Below the pieces are notes generated by a model. That model worked only from the letters and a program-made list of their open reading frames with translations, was not told the DNA's origin and ran no database searches. Source: Dichetophora obliterata (Eukaryota > Arthropoda > Insecta > Diptera > Sciomyzidae). From it: 64,000 nucleotides of DNA. The position numbers and the translations under genes were made by a program. The stretch is taken from the NCBI GenBank assembly GCA_963920525.1, contig OY986439.1:46660982-46724981 (forward strand), in the 5' to 3' direction. Positions 10,810 through 23,895 of this stretch are shown piece after piece; within the stretch, counting starts at the first letter, position 1, and each line of letters opens with the position of its first letter.

Positions 10810-12778
10810 GGGCAATGAAGAATGATTTATTCCAAAATTTATAAAATATAAATATTTTTTGGTTATTGCTGTGAAAATTGTGAAACAAAATTAAGTCAAA
10901 TATTTTTTAAACATCTTCATCTACACAACAACCTTTACTGCCTCCCACCTGTTTGCTCTATAAAAAAAAATGTTCAAGAAAATAAAATATATCAATAGCT
11001 TTTAGCAGTACTTTGCATAATAGTTTGATTAATTTAATTGAATTATTAAAACAAGACACCTCTTAGTACAAGAAATTATGACTTTTTATAAGATGATTTT
11101 GATTAAATATTTCAATATCTTCTTCAAACAAAAAAAAAAAAAAAATGATATATTTGGATACAAGCTACGAAAACTTGATTAACGAACACGTATTAACAAC
11201 TAATGCAGATACAACATTCAGCGCACAAAATGTTACGTTGAGGAAAGATACAAGAAACTGGTAGATACGTATCTCAAGGTCACATAAGAAATGAGTTCAT
11301 TTAGAAAGGCTATTGGTAATGGTGATGGTGATGATGTTGATGATGATGCTTGAACATAAAAGCGAAAGTAAAAACAATGCTGGCAGCGTAAAAATAAAAA
11401 CCAGTAAAAAAACCAAGTAAAAAATATTAACAAAGTGTGTCAATGAGTTTATTGACCGATTTAAGCAATAACCATGTTCAAACTGACTACACGTAGGTCG
11501 TCGCTATGCTATTGGTTGAGATGAAATCATTTCCAGTTCGAAATGCGGATGATTTTTGATTTCTTGTCATATGTGGGTTAATATAAAACAGTTTGTAATA
11601 TATGCTGACTGTGCGCAAAAATATTAAGGCAAAATCTCATAACATAAAATTAAATTTTTCAAAACTATGAACTATAATGATGAAGCTTGCGCTGATTTGA
11701 TCGTTTGTTTGTTTTAAATTTTAAGGTTTTGGAAAAAAAAATTATAACGAGATTTGCTAAAAAATAGCCGTGCCAACATGAATTTTGCGAATACTAAAAT
11801 TAATTTTAATGTGCAACCTTGGCTTAATGCGTTTTGCTAAAATTTGATATTCCAATGAATTAGGTTAATTTTCAACTTATTTTGCGATTGCTTTACTTAG
11901 TTTTACGTGCGTTTAAGTGACACTCCCAAATAATTTGCTTATAAAAATTGATGTTGCGGTTAAATTGTTCATGTAGTTTCATTTTTATGCATTCGAAGGT
12001 CGTCATTAATTAGCATTTAACTGAATCTTTTTCATTTCCTCTAAATTCCGTTGAAAGTTCTGGAAAAATAACAAAAGACTTAAGCTACGAACTTGGTATT
12101 TAAATTCAATTCACAGAAATGGCACAGAACTAATACGAGAGAGTTATACTCGAAAATCTGTTAACTTAATTTGTAAGAACTTTGTGCTTATAAGTACTTG
12201 AAAATAACAAAAATGTGCAGCCCTGGAAAATTCCCATGCAAGGTCACATTCGGTTTGTCAAGCAAAAAAAAAAAAAAGCGTGGCCGTTTTTCGTTCTAAA
12301 CTTGAAATGAAAATATTTTTTATAATATATAAAAAATTCACAAATGCAAGCTAAATACTTTTTTAAAAATTGAATTAACGTTAAATGCATTATGTTTGTA
12401 AAAAGAAAACGGTACAAACAAAAGTATAAGGTGGAGTTGGAACTGAAAAAAAACAAAAATTTGATAAAAACTATTAACCCTAAAATGGTAAAAATTGTCT
12501 GTGAGGCGAAGCATTTATTTTGACATTGATTGAAATATGTGATCTACAAATATGCGTATAATATGATTATGACATTTTAAACATGAATTGGTTATTTTTT
12601 GTTACCAAAAATGTTTTAAATATGTGTCTGCTTTTGTTTTAATGTATTTTTGTCTTTTGATAGTAATATATGCGTTTTTTATAAAAGTCTCCTCCGGATT
12701 TACATGGATTATTTATGCGTGTTTGTGGATTTTTACTCTCTTCGGATTGGCATCACTGGTGGGGATAGATGGGATGGA
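10810..12778. other. Unannotated AT-rich spacer
   Basis: I see no gene, transposon end or RNA gene. There is a short GATGGT/GATGAT run near 11320-11350 and A-runs near 11135 and 12265. The stretch ends at the hexamer array. Confidence 0.5.
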
Positions 12779-15700
12779 GATAAGGATAGGGATAGGGATA
12801 GGGATAGGGATAGGGATAGGGATAGGGATAGGGATAGGGATAGGGATAGGGATAGGGATAGGGATAGGGATAGGGATAGGGATAGGGATAGGGATAGGGA
12901 TAGGGATAGGGATAGGGATAGGGATAGGGATAGGGATAGGGATAGGGATAGGGATAGGGATAGGGATAGGGATAGGGATAGGGATAGGGATAGGGATAGG
13001 GATAGGGATAGGGATAGGGATAGGGATAGGGATAGGGATAGGGATAGGGATAGGGATAGGGATAGGGATAGGGATAGGGATAGGGATAGGGATAGGGATA
13101 GGGATAGGGATAGGGATAGGGATAGGGATAGGGATAGGGATAGGGATAGGGATAGGGATAGGGATAGGGATAGGGATAGGGATAGGGATAGGGATAGGGA
13201 TAGGGATAGGGATAGGGATAGGGATAGGGATAGGGATAGGGATAGGGATAGGGATAGGGATAGGGATAGGGATAGGGATAGGGATAGGGATAGGGATAGG
13301 GATAGGGATAGGGATAGGGATAGGGATAGGGATAGGGATAGGGATAGGGATAGGGATAGGGATAGGGATAGGGATAGGGATAGGGATAGGGATAGGGATA
13401 GGGATAGGGATAGGGATAGGGATAGGGATAGGGATAGGGATAGGGATAGGGATAGGGATAGGGATAGGGATAGGGATAGGGATAGGGATAGGGATAGGGA
13501 TAGGGATAGGGATAGGGATAGGGATAGGGATAGGGATAGGGATAGGGATAGGGATAGGGATAGGGATAGGGATAGGGATAGGGATAGGGATAGGGATAGG
13601 GATAGGGATAGGGATAGGGATAGGGATAGGGATAGGGATAGGGATAGGGATAGGGATAGGGATAGGGATAGGGATAGGGATAGGGATAGGGATAGGGATA
13701 GGGATAGGGATAGGGATAGGGATAGGGATAGGGATAGGGATAGGGATAGGGATAGGGATAGGGATAGGGATAGGGATAGGGATAGGGATAGGGATAGGGA
13801 TAGGGATAGGGATAGGGATAGGGATAGGGATAGGGATAGGGATAGGGATAGGGATAGGATAGGGATAGGGATAGGGATAGGGATAGGGATAGGGATAGGG
13901 ATAGGGATAGGGATAGGGATAGGGATAGGGATAGGGATAGGGATAGGGATAGGGATAGGGATAGGATAGGGATAGGGATAGGGATAGGGATAGGGATAGG
14001 GATAGGGATAGGGATAGGGATAGGGATAGGGATAGGGTTAGGGATAGGGATAGGGATAGGGATAGGGATAGGGATAGGATAGGGATAGGGATAGGGATAG
14101 GATAGGATAGGATAGGGATAGGGATAGGGATAGGGATAGGGATGTAGGGATAGGGATAGGGATAGGGATAGGGATAGGGATAGGGATAGGGATAGGGATA
14201 GGGATAGGGATAGGGATAGGGATAGGGATAGGGATAGGGATAGGGATAGGGATAGGGATAGGGATAGGGATAGGGATAGGATAGGGATAGGGATAGGGAT
14301 AGGGATAGGGATAGGGATAGGGATAGGGATAGGGATAGGGAAGGGATAGGGATAGGGATAGGGATAGGATAGGGATAGGGATAGGGATAGGGATAGGGAT
14401 AGGATAGGGATAGGGATAGGGATAGGGATAGGGATAGGGATAGGGATAGGGATAGGGATAGGGATAGGGATAGGGATAGGGATAGGATAGGGATAGGGAT
14501 AGGGATAGGGATAGGGATAGGGATAGGGATAGGGATAGGGATAGGGATAGGGATAGGATAGGGATAGGGATAGGGATAGGGATAGGGATAGGGATAGGGA
14601 TAGGGATAGGGATAGGGATAGGGATAGGGATAGGGATAGGGATAGGGATAGGGATAGGGATAGGGATAGGGATAGGGATAGGGATAGGGATAGGGATAGG
14701 GATAGGGATAGGGATAGGGATAGGATAGGGATAGGGATAGGGATAGGGATAGGGATAGGGATAGGGATAGGGATAGGGATAGGGATAGGGATAGGGATAG
14801 GGATAGGGATAGGGATAGGGATAGGGATAGGGATAGGGATAGGGATAGGGATAGGGATAGGGATAGGGATAGGGATAGGGATAGGGATAGGATAGGGATA
14901 GGGATAGGGATAGGGATAGGGATAGGGATAGGATAGGGATAGGGATAGGGATAGGGATAGGGATAGGATAGGATAGGGATAGGGATAGGGATAGGATAGG
15001 GATAGGGATAGGGATAGGGATAGGGATAGGGATAGGGATAGGGATAGGGATAGGGATAGGGATAGGGATAGGGATAGGGATAGGGATAGGGATAGGGATA
15101 GGGATAGGGATAGGATAGGGATAGGGATAGGATGGGATAGGATAGGGATAGGGATAGGGATAGGGATAGGGATAGGGATAGGATAGGGATAGGGATAGGG
15201 ATAGGGATAGGGATAGGATAGGGATAGGGATAGGGATAGGATAGGGATAGGGATAGGGATAGGGATAGGATAGGGATAGGGATAGGGATAGGGATAGGGA
15301 TAGGGATAGGATAGGGATAGGGATAGGGATAGGGATAGGGATAGGGATAGGATAGGGATAGGGATAGGGATAGGGATAGGGATAGGGATAGGGATAGGGA
15401 TAGGATAGGGATAGGGATAGGGATAGGGATAGGGATAGGGATAGGGATAGGGATAGGGATAGGGATAGGGATAGGGATAGGGATAGGGATAGGATAGGGA
15501 TAGGGATAGGGATAGGGATAGGGATAGGATAGGGATAGGGATAGGGATAGGATAGGGATAGGGATAGGGATAGGGATAGGGATAGGGATAGGGATAGGGA
15601 TAGGGATAGGGATAGGGATAGGGATAGGGATAGGGATAGGATAGGGATAGGGATAGGATAGGGATAGGGATAGGGATAGGGATAGGGATAGGGATAGGGA

Positions 15701-18700
15701 TAGGGATAGGGATAGGGATAGGATAGGGATAGGGATAGGGATAGGGATAGGATAGGGATAGGGATAGGGATAGGATAGGGATAGGGATGGATAGGGATAG
15801 GGATAGGGATAGGGATAGGATAGGGATAGGGATAGGGATAGGGATAGGGATAGGGATAGGGATAGGGATAGGGATAGGGATAGGATAGGGATAGGGATAG
15901 GGATAGGATAGGGATAGGGATAGGGATAGGGATAGGGATAGGGATAGGGATAGGATAGGGATAGGATAGGGATAGGGATAGGGATAGGGATAGGGATAGG
16001 GATAGGATAGGGATAGGGATAGGGATAGGGATAGGGATAGGGATAGGGATAGGGATAGGGTTAGGGATAGGGTTAGGGATAGGGTTAGGATAGGGATAGG
16101 GATAGGGTTAGGGATAGGGATAGGGATAGGGATAGGGATAGGGATAGGGATAGGGATAGGGATAGGGATAGGGATAGGGATAGGGATAGGGATAGGGATA
16201 GGGATAGGGATAGGGATAGGGATAGGGATAGGGATAGGGATAGGGATAGGGATAGGGATAGGGATAGGGATAGGATAGGGATAGGGATAGGGATAGGGAT
16301 AGGGATAGGGATAGGATAGGGATAGGGATAGGGATAGGGATAGGGATAGGGATAGGGATAGGATAGGGATAGGGATAGGGATAGGGATAGGGATAGGGAT
16401 AGGGATAGGGATAGGGATAGGGATAGGGATAGGGATAGGGATAGGGATAGGGATAGGGATAGGGATAGGGATAGGGATAGGGATAGGGATAGGGATAGGA
16501 TAGGGATAGGGATAGGATAGGATAGGGATAGGGATAGGGATTGGATAGGGATAGGGATAGGGATAGGGATAGGGATAGGGATAGGATAGGGATAGGGGAT
16601 AGGGATAGGATAGGATAGGGATAGGGATAGGATAGGGATAGGGATAGGGATAGGGATAGGATAGGGATAGGGATAGGGATAGGGATAGGGATAGGGATAG
16701 GGATAGGGATAGGGATAGGGATAGGGATAGGGATAGGGATAGGGATAGGGATAGGGATAGGGATAGGGATAGGGATAGGGATAGGGATAGGGATAGGGAT
16801 AGGGATAGGATAGGGATAGGGATAGGGATAGGGATAGGGATAGGGATAGGGATAGGGATAGGGATAGGGATAGGGATAGGGATTAGGGATAGGGATAGGG
16901 ATAGGGATAGGGATAGGGATAGGGATAGGGATAGGGATAGGGATAGGGATAGGGATAGGGATAGGGATAGGGATAGGGATAGGGATAGGGATAGGGATAG
17001 GGATAGGGATAGGGATAGGGATAGGGATAGGATAGGGATAGGGATAGGATAGGGATAGGGATAGGGATAGGGATAGGGATAGGATAGGGATAGGGATAGG
17101 GATAGGGATAGGGATAGGGATAGGGATAGGGATAGGGATAGGATAGGGATAGGGATAGGGATAGGGATAGGGATAGGGATAGGGATAGGGATAGGGATAG
17201 GGATAGGGATAGGGATAGGGATAGGGATAGGGATAGGGATAGGGATAGGGATAGGGATAGGGATAGGGATAGGGATAGGGATAGGATAGGGATAGGGATA
17301 GGGATAGGGATAGGGATAGGGATAGGGATAGGGATAGGGATAGGGATAGGGATAGGGATAGGGATAGGGATAGGGATAGGGATAGGGATAGGGATAGGGA
17401 TAGGGATAGGGATAGGGATAGGGATAGGGATAGGGATAGGGATAGGGATAGGGATAGGGATAGGGATAGGGATAGGGATAGGGATAGGGATAGGGATAGG
17501 GATAGGGATAGGGATAGGGATAGGGATAGGGATAGGGATAGGGATAGGGATAGGGATAGGGATAGGGATAGGGATAGGGATAGGGATAGGGATAGGGATA
17601 GGGATAGGGATAGGGATAGGGATAGGGATAGGGATAGGGATAGGGATAGGGATAGGGATAGGGATAGGGATAGGGATAGGGATAGGGATAGGGATAGGGA
17701 TAGGGATAGGGATAGGGATAGGGATAGGGATAGGGATAGGGATAGGGATAGGGATAGGGATAGGGATAGGGATAGGGATAGGGATAGGGATAGGGATAGG
17801 GATAGGGATAGGGATAGGGATAGGGATAGGGATAGGGATAGGGATAGGGATAGGGATAGGGATAGGGATAGGGATAGGGATAGGGATAGGGATAGGGATA
17901 GGGATAGGGATAGGGATAGGGATAGGGATAGGGATAGGGATAGGGATAGGGATAGGGATAGGGATAGGGATAGGGATAGGGATAGGGATAGGGATAGGGA
18001 TAGGGATAGGGATAGGGATAGGGATAGGGATAGGGATAGGGATAGGGATAGGGATAGGGATAGGGATAGGGATAGGGATAGGGATAGGGATAGGGATAGG
18101 GATAGGGATAGGGATAGGGATAGGGATAGGGATAGGGATAGGGATAGGGATAGGGATAGGGATAGGGATAGGGATAGGGATAGGGATAGGGATAGGGATA
18201 GGGATAGGGATAGGGATAGGGATAGGGATAGGGATAGGGATAGGGATAGGGATAGGGATAGGGATAGGGATAGGGATAGGGATAGGGATAGGGATAGGGA
18301 TAGGGATAGGGATAGGGATAGGGATAGGGATAGGGATAGGGATAGGGATAGGGATAGGGATAGGGATAGGGATAGGGATAGGGATAGGGATAGGGATAGG
18401 GATAGGGATAGGGATAGGGATAGGGATAGGGATAGGGATAGGGATAGGGATAGGGATAGGGATAGGGATAGGGATAGGGATAGGGATAGGGATAGGGATA
18501 GGGATAGGGATAGGGATAGGGATAGGGATAGGGATAGGGATAGGGATAGGGATAGGGATAGGGATAGGGATAGGGATAGGGATAGGGATAGGGATAGGGA
18601 TAGGGATAGGGATAGGGATAGGGATAGGGATAGGGATAGGGATAGGGATAGGGATAGGGATAGGGATAGGGATAGGGATAGGGATAGGGATAGGGATAGG

Positions 18701-19148
18701 GATAGGGATAGGGATAGGGATAGGGATAGGGATAGGGATAGGGATAGGGATAGGGATAGGGATAGGGATAGGGATAGGGATAGGGATAGGGATAGGGATA
18801 GGGATAGGGATAGGGATAGGGATAGGGATAGGGATAGGGATAGGGATAGGGATAGGGATAGGGATAGGGATAGGGATAGGGATAGGGATAGGGATAGGGA
18901 TAGGGATAGGGATAGGGATAGGGATAGGGATAGGGATAGGGATAGGGATAGGGATAGGGATAGGGATAGGGATAGGGATAGGGATAGGGATAGGGATAGG
19001 GATAGGGATAGGGATAGGGATAGGGATAGGGATAGGGATAGGGATAGGGATAGGGATAGGGATAGGGATAGGGATAGGGATAGGGATAGGGATAGGGATA
19101 GGGATAGGGATAGGGATAGGGATAGGGATAGGGATTGGGATAAGGATA
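12779..19148 (+). repeat. 6.4-kb hexanucleotide array (GGGATA)n
   Basis: About 1,060 head-to-tail copies of GGGATA, all in one orientation with the G-rich strand on +. The array is pure at about 12785-13855 and about 17287-19131. The centre (13856-17286) is peppered with 5-base GGATA units and rare variants: GGGTTA near 14036 and 16060-16110, and single oddities near 14143, 14340, 15133, 15789, 16542, 16595 and 16882. Both edges carry the imperfect unit ATAAGGATA. The G-triplets every six bases could form G-quadruplexes. Long Asp-Arg, Gly-Ile, Ile-Pro, Leu-Ser and Tyr-Pro frames across it are repeat translations, not genes. Copy number is only as good as the assembly. Confidence 0.97.
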
Positions 19149-21176
19149 AATTTTAAATTAACATTTTTTTGAAGCGAAAACTTTAATTTTCGGTACAGGA
19201 AAATCTTTGCATTGGCGACACCCTGACGACATCGATACCCACAAATTAAGAAAATTGCCATGCTTCAGATGGTTTCAGTCGTATAAGAATAAAATTTTGT
19301 AATTTAGTTCGTATGGTTATTGTTGGTAATTATAGAAAAAAATTGGGAGTTGTCAAAAAATCTTTTTAAAATATTTTTCAAATTTACTACTGGGTTAAAA
19401 CGAGATGGAGGGTTGGGAAAAAATATTTTCCTATACCTCCTTTGACCTTCAAGAAATTTAGAAAATGCCATATGTCAGACGGTTTTAGTCTCAATAGACT
19501 TAAATTTTGGTAATTCATTTCATCTGGTTACTTTCGGCAACTGTACTAAAAATAGGCGTGGTTGAATTTTATCTACACTTACTTTTCAGAAATCATTATA
19601 AATTCAGGAGTTGTACATGATTTGATAGTTCAACTTGGTATGTAGTTGCTATGGGTTCAAGTGGCGGTCACTGTATAAATAAATGCTGCCACGCCTATTT
19701 TTAATGCCAAACCATAAATAAAAATGAAATAGTGCTCGTTGGCCTCCAATGCACTCATGAATGGCTCAATGTATTTGGGTGGATTTTTTAAGTGAGAACT
19801 TCTTTAAGCGCGTTAAAAAAACTATTATATCATAGATTTTAGTTTTTATTTCGGTCGGCAGTACCCTCAATGCAATACCATTTTTTGCGTTTAAAACTAT
19901 TCTTAGTACTATTAAAAAATAAGCAACAAATTATGCAATAACATAGAGGTAATAATATCTCGAAAAAAACATATTTTGTGCATTAAACATAAGAATACAA
20001 TTCAAAATAAAAATTAGAACGAAAGTAAAACCAAAAACAAAAATTGAAATAATAAAAATAAAATAAATATATACAAAAATAAAAATATTATAAAATAAAA
20101 AATGGGAACTTAATAAAGCATAAAAAAAATAGTTTACGAGCTAGTGCAAAATTCATATAACTTCTAATGAAGCAGATATAATTTCTATAGAAAAAAAAAA
20201 TCACGTTTTGCTTGAAATTAGTATTGAAGTGAGACCTTTTTTGCCGATGTTGTTTATTTTGAAATTTTCCGTAACTACAAATTTAGTAAAATAAAAACTC
20301 AAATTAACATAAATTACTTGAAATTGCAATTAACTTACAAATTTAAAATTTATTGCAATAAAAATGCTATCTAAAGTGGAAATATCTTAAGTACTGATTT
20401 CATAATAGACATACATATTAATATTCATAGCTATTGTAAAAATGAGCAAGCTATAGATTTTGCACTATAAGTATAATTATAAATTTAAATATTTATGAGC
20501 CAATTATGATGGTGTCAGTCGGACGGCACCTGAGTTTCTTTGCTTGAAGTAAGGCATAAAACTTTAACTACTTGCTTGATAGACGGACTTCGATATGTCT
20601 ACCTTTTCAATGCTGATGTCTATGTCAAGACGACATGCATACAAACACGAATAACTCATATGCTGAACATTCTGTTAGACCGTCGTTCGATGGTTCATGC
20701 GTTTTCCATATCTTGCTTAAGTTGGCTGTAATTGTAACTTTTAATAAAATTTTTATTTTTAGTTGACTTTTAACCTGCCTTCTTGCGGTTTTTGATCTTT
20801 GCTTTTATGACTATATCTTGTATCTTTTTCAATTTTATCTATGCCAAGGAAAATAAGTAGCATTTGTGTAATTTTTAAATATCACTATAAATGCATTCTC
20901 GTCTCAGTAAAAACATAAATGTTACTAAGTAAATAGGCTGGGGCTATTAACACAATAGCAGCAAAATGGAAAACACAATAAAAAATTAGCTGAAATTAAT
21001 TTAATATCGAAAATGATACAATGTAGTTTACATTTGAAAAATGTAAAAGTTGAATGGAATTTCAAAGATAAATCCTCATTGCTCCTTAGTGATTTTTACA
21101 AACCAAGTTTTTTTATTTTATTTATTATACAGAAATTTTTAAATGCTACGAGCCAACCTCGTAAATTTCGACGACA
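19149..21176. repeat. Spacer with a diverged two-copy repeat of about 210 bp
   Basis: Segments starting near 19247 and 19457 share TTTAGAAAATGCCAT-like, TCAGAYGGTTTYAGTC-like and TTTTGGTAATTCATTTC-like blocks in the same order, so they are diverged direct copies. They carry GGCGTGG-type motifs seen in many fly intergenic repeats. From about 19850 to 20360 the sequence is simple A/T-rich. A short frame at 20540-20731 has no recognisable motif and is not called. Confidence 0.5.
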
Positions 21177-21712
21177 ATGAAAAAAAGTCAATTTCGAGTA
21201 CTTATTAAGTATTGTTTTTTGAAAAAAAAATCAACACCCAAACCAAGGAAAGGTTTGGTAAATACTATGAGGACTCTGGACCATTAATCGGCTGGCCGAC
21301 AGTTTTTTGGGATGCATGCAGGGTCATTTACGTTGATTACCTTGAAAAGGGTAAAAAAATCACCGGCGATATTTTTCACAGCTGTTGAACAGATCTGACA
21401 TTAATTTGAAAAAAATAGCATTTGGCGAAGGAAAAAAGGACTCTTCCAAAATGACAGCGCACCGGCGCTCACGTTTGTAGTCGCCATGGTAAAAAATCAA
21501 TAATTGGACTACAAACTGCTTTCCCATACACCATATTCCACAGATTTAGCTTCCTGCGGCTATTTTCTATTTTCAAACCTGAAAACATGGCTCGATGGTA
21601 AGAGATTTGGCTCGAATGAAGAGATTATCTTTGAAACAAATGCCGATTTTGAGGACCTTCAAAAAACTTATTATTTGGAAGGAATAAAAAATTGGTAAAA
21701 TGCTGAACTAAC
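21177..21712 (+). pseudogene. mariner transposase relic, internally deleted
   Basis: An ATG at 21177 opens with KKSQFRVLIKYCFL, typical of the N-terminus of irritans-like mariner transposases. After a few dozen bases the similarity jumps to the catalytic part: VFWDA..VIYVDYLEKGKKITG (about 21305-21370), a degraded QNDSAPA block near 21450, and HTPYSTDLASCGYFLFSNLK (about 21528-21590) followed by YYLEGIKNW near 21680. The 34-residue D-to-D catalytic spacing of mariner is implied but broken by frameshifts. The region between the DNA-binding part and the first catalytic aspartate is missing. No intact terminal repeats were found. Dead copy. Confidence 0.85.
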
Positions 21713-22840
21713 AGTATAGATCTATTTTAATCTCAATTTTATTTAAATTTTGAAAACAATTTTAATTCTATTGTTTAATTTTTAATATTTATTCTTAAAG
21801 GTTTTATTGTTATATATTCTTATTTAGGTATGCGCAAGAAATCTTTTCTTATATGCTAACATACATACCTGCTCATTAAATACAAAAAAATATACAAAAA
21901 ATTTAAAAGAAGACTATGATGAGAAATAAAATGTTTTTTGCCTAAAAATGCCTTTTATTCAAAAAGTTACTGACTTATTAAAGTCAGGTTTTCTTCGCCA
22001 ATATTATTTGCTGTAAGTGTTCAGATTACTTAATGACGCGACGCAGTGTTGATAGGCTTGATTTTACTCCCATTACAGCCTAAATTTTTGCTGCAAACTC
22101 AGCCGAAGTAGACGATGCACTTACATTAATCTATTTATTGCTGATGTAGTAGCTCTATAGTGCGTTTTTTCTATAGTACCTTTTTGGTTTTTTCCATTTT
22201 GTTTTTTATTTCCAACACGGCATATGGCATACGGCAAAAATTCAATGAATGCCGCCACAACATAATTCAAACACTTAAACTTTAAAATAAATAAAAAATA
22301 AATTGTGACGACATTGAGAGGTCAAACCAGGTGCGATAAACTCGCAACATGTCCTTCTTTAAGAACTTATAAAAAGTTTGGTTGTGGTTTTTCTTTTCGC
22401 TTTCGTTACACTGTGTTATATTTTTCTTTTTTATTGTTGACACTTTATTTTGAGTAAATAATTAAAACGTCACAAATATATCAAAACGACACCTAAAAAG
22501 CTGTCGCTTACAATCGCTAACTAAAAGCGATTGCCAATTTGATACTCACCTTACGTAGAGCAATAGTGATGATTTTGGTTATCAACCATCATCTTAGCCG
22601 ATTCCACCCCTGGATATTTATTTAAACATTTTTATTTTTTGTATAAAAATTTTAGATATGGATTTGGTGCGAAGGCTTGTAATATTTATATATATTTTAT
22701 TTAAAGAAAAAAAATTTTTATTTTGTAGTTTTTATTTGAAATTATTTTTACAACTGAAATTTTCAAAATGAAAATTTCTGAAAATATAATAAATGAATAC
22801 AATTCAAAATGTTTTTTTTTTATAACAAGTTTTTATTAAT
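21713..22840. other. Unannotated AT-rich spacer
   Basis: No gene or transposon end recognised. A short palindrome, CAATCGCTAACTAAAAGCGATTG-like, lies near 22515. The sequence is otherwise ordinary. Confidence 0.45.
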
Positions 22841-22850
22841 GATAAATCAA

Positions 22851-22970
22851 GGTAAGTGAAAGGTAAGTTAAGATAAAAATCAACTTCAGGAGAGGTAAGT
22901 CTTAATGTAACTAAAGGTAATTATTAATGTATCGAAAAGGTAAGTATTACTGTAACAAATGGTAAAATAG
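22851..22970 (+). repeat. 22-bp minisatellite carrying GGTAAG in each unit
   Basis: GGTAA occurs at 22851, 22862, 22894, 22916, 22939 and 22961. The last four are spaced 22, 23 and 22 bases apart, and the units read roughly AGGTAAGTNTTAATGTAACN. Each unit resembles a 5' splice-site consensus on the + strand. Confidence 0.7.
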
Positions 22971-22974
22971 GATG

Positions 22975-23345
22975 TAGAGATTTACTCTATGTGGTGATGT
23001 AACAGAGCACCACATGGATAAGGATAATATGTAGTGAAAAATCTATTTTGCGCCCCGGGTGCCAGCAACCCTACCCTCTAGTTCTAAATTCAAACTTGGA
23101 CTTACTACTTGTTACGAGAATTAAAATACCCCTAGTGGTAGGGGCATGCCCCTCGCCATTTATCTTGTACGTCCTTTTAACACATCGATGGGATTGACAG
23201 GGGCGGACGGACCCAACGTGCACTACCATGGGCTTAACAATTCCCCTTTCCCATTAGGCCTTCCTGTTAAGGTTTGAGAAGTAGCATGCCCATAGGGATA
23301 TGCTGCCACCAGCCGCACTACAGGGTCGCTTCGCCAATGAAAACG
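22975..23345. repeat. GC-rich block of unknown origin, probable mobile-element fragment
   Basis: This 370-bp block is far richer in G+C than its surroundings, with runs such as CGCCCCGGGTGCCAGCAACC and GGGGCGGACGGACCCAACG. It contains small hairpins, for example CCCCTAGTGGTAGGGG near 23130. It has no open frame and I do not recognise the family. The sharp composition change suggests an insertion, for example a SINE or the non-coding tail of a retroelement. Confidence 0.4.
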
Positions 23346-23385
23346 TTTATAAGTATGAAAAGACGGCAAGCCTGAAGCTTCAGTT

Positions 23386-23895
23386 TATTATTTTTTTTTA
23401 TATTGATAAAAAATTATCAAATCATGAATGTTGTTTGCTGATTCGATAAGTGTTTTGTCAATCAATCTAAATATCGATAAAACAATTTTCAATTTGATAA
23501 ATGGCTTGCTAATTCATATCCAAATTAACAAATGTTTATCATTTTGACAAAAAATTTTTTTGTGAAATTGTTAAAGGTTTTTTACATATTGATTAAAACA
23601 AATCAACAGTAAGTTTTAGCAGATTTGATAAAAGACTTCGATAAATTTTTATCACAGAAATGCAATGATTTAGCAATATGAGATACGATTTTGACATATT
23701 TATTTGAGAAATTCTTTATCAAATGAATAAAATTTTTTTGTCAAATTTATAAATTCTATCCATAAAGAGATATTTTATCGATATGATGAAAGTTTTTGAC
23801 AAATAAATAAAAGTCTTATGTGCTATGTACAAAATATGTTCAATTTAACAAAGATTTGTATCAAATTTACCGATGATATTTTTTTAAGTGTGTAA
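23386..23895. repeat. Low-complexity TTGATAAA/TTTATCAA-rich repeat
   Basis: About 500 bp built from alternating GATAAA, TTTATCA and TTTGTCAAAT motifs in both orientations, each word recurring many times. It looks like a degenerate palindromic repeat, perhaps an old foldback MITE. No coding potential. Confidence 0.5.

Noticed and set aside
12588..13969. Long open frames of alternating Gly-Ile or Asp-Arg
   Set aside because: They are translations of the GGGATA hexamer in two frames with a short unique lead-in. No start context, domain or splice structure supports a protein.
12779..19148. True telomere
   Set aside because: The array is internal with unique sequence on both sides, the unit is GGGATA rather than TTAGG, and flies of this group use retrotransposon- or satellite-based telomeres.
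16883..19261. 792-codon minus-strand frame of Ile-Pro, Leu-Ser and Tyr-Pro repeats
   Set aside because: Repeat translation of the hexamer array. The frame changes at each 5-base unit, which no real coding sequence would tolerate.
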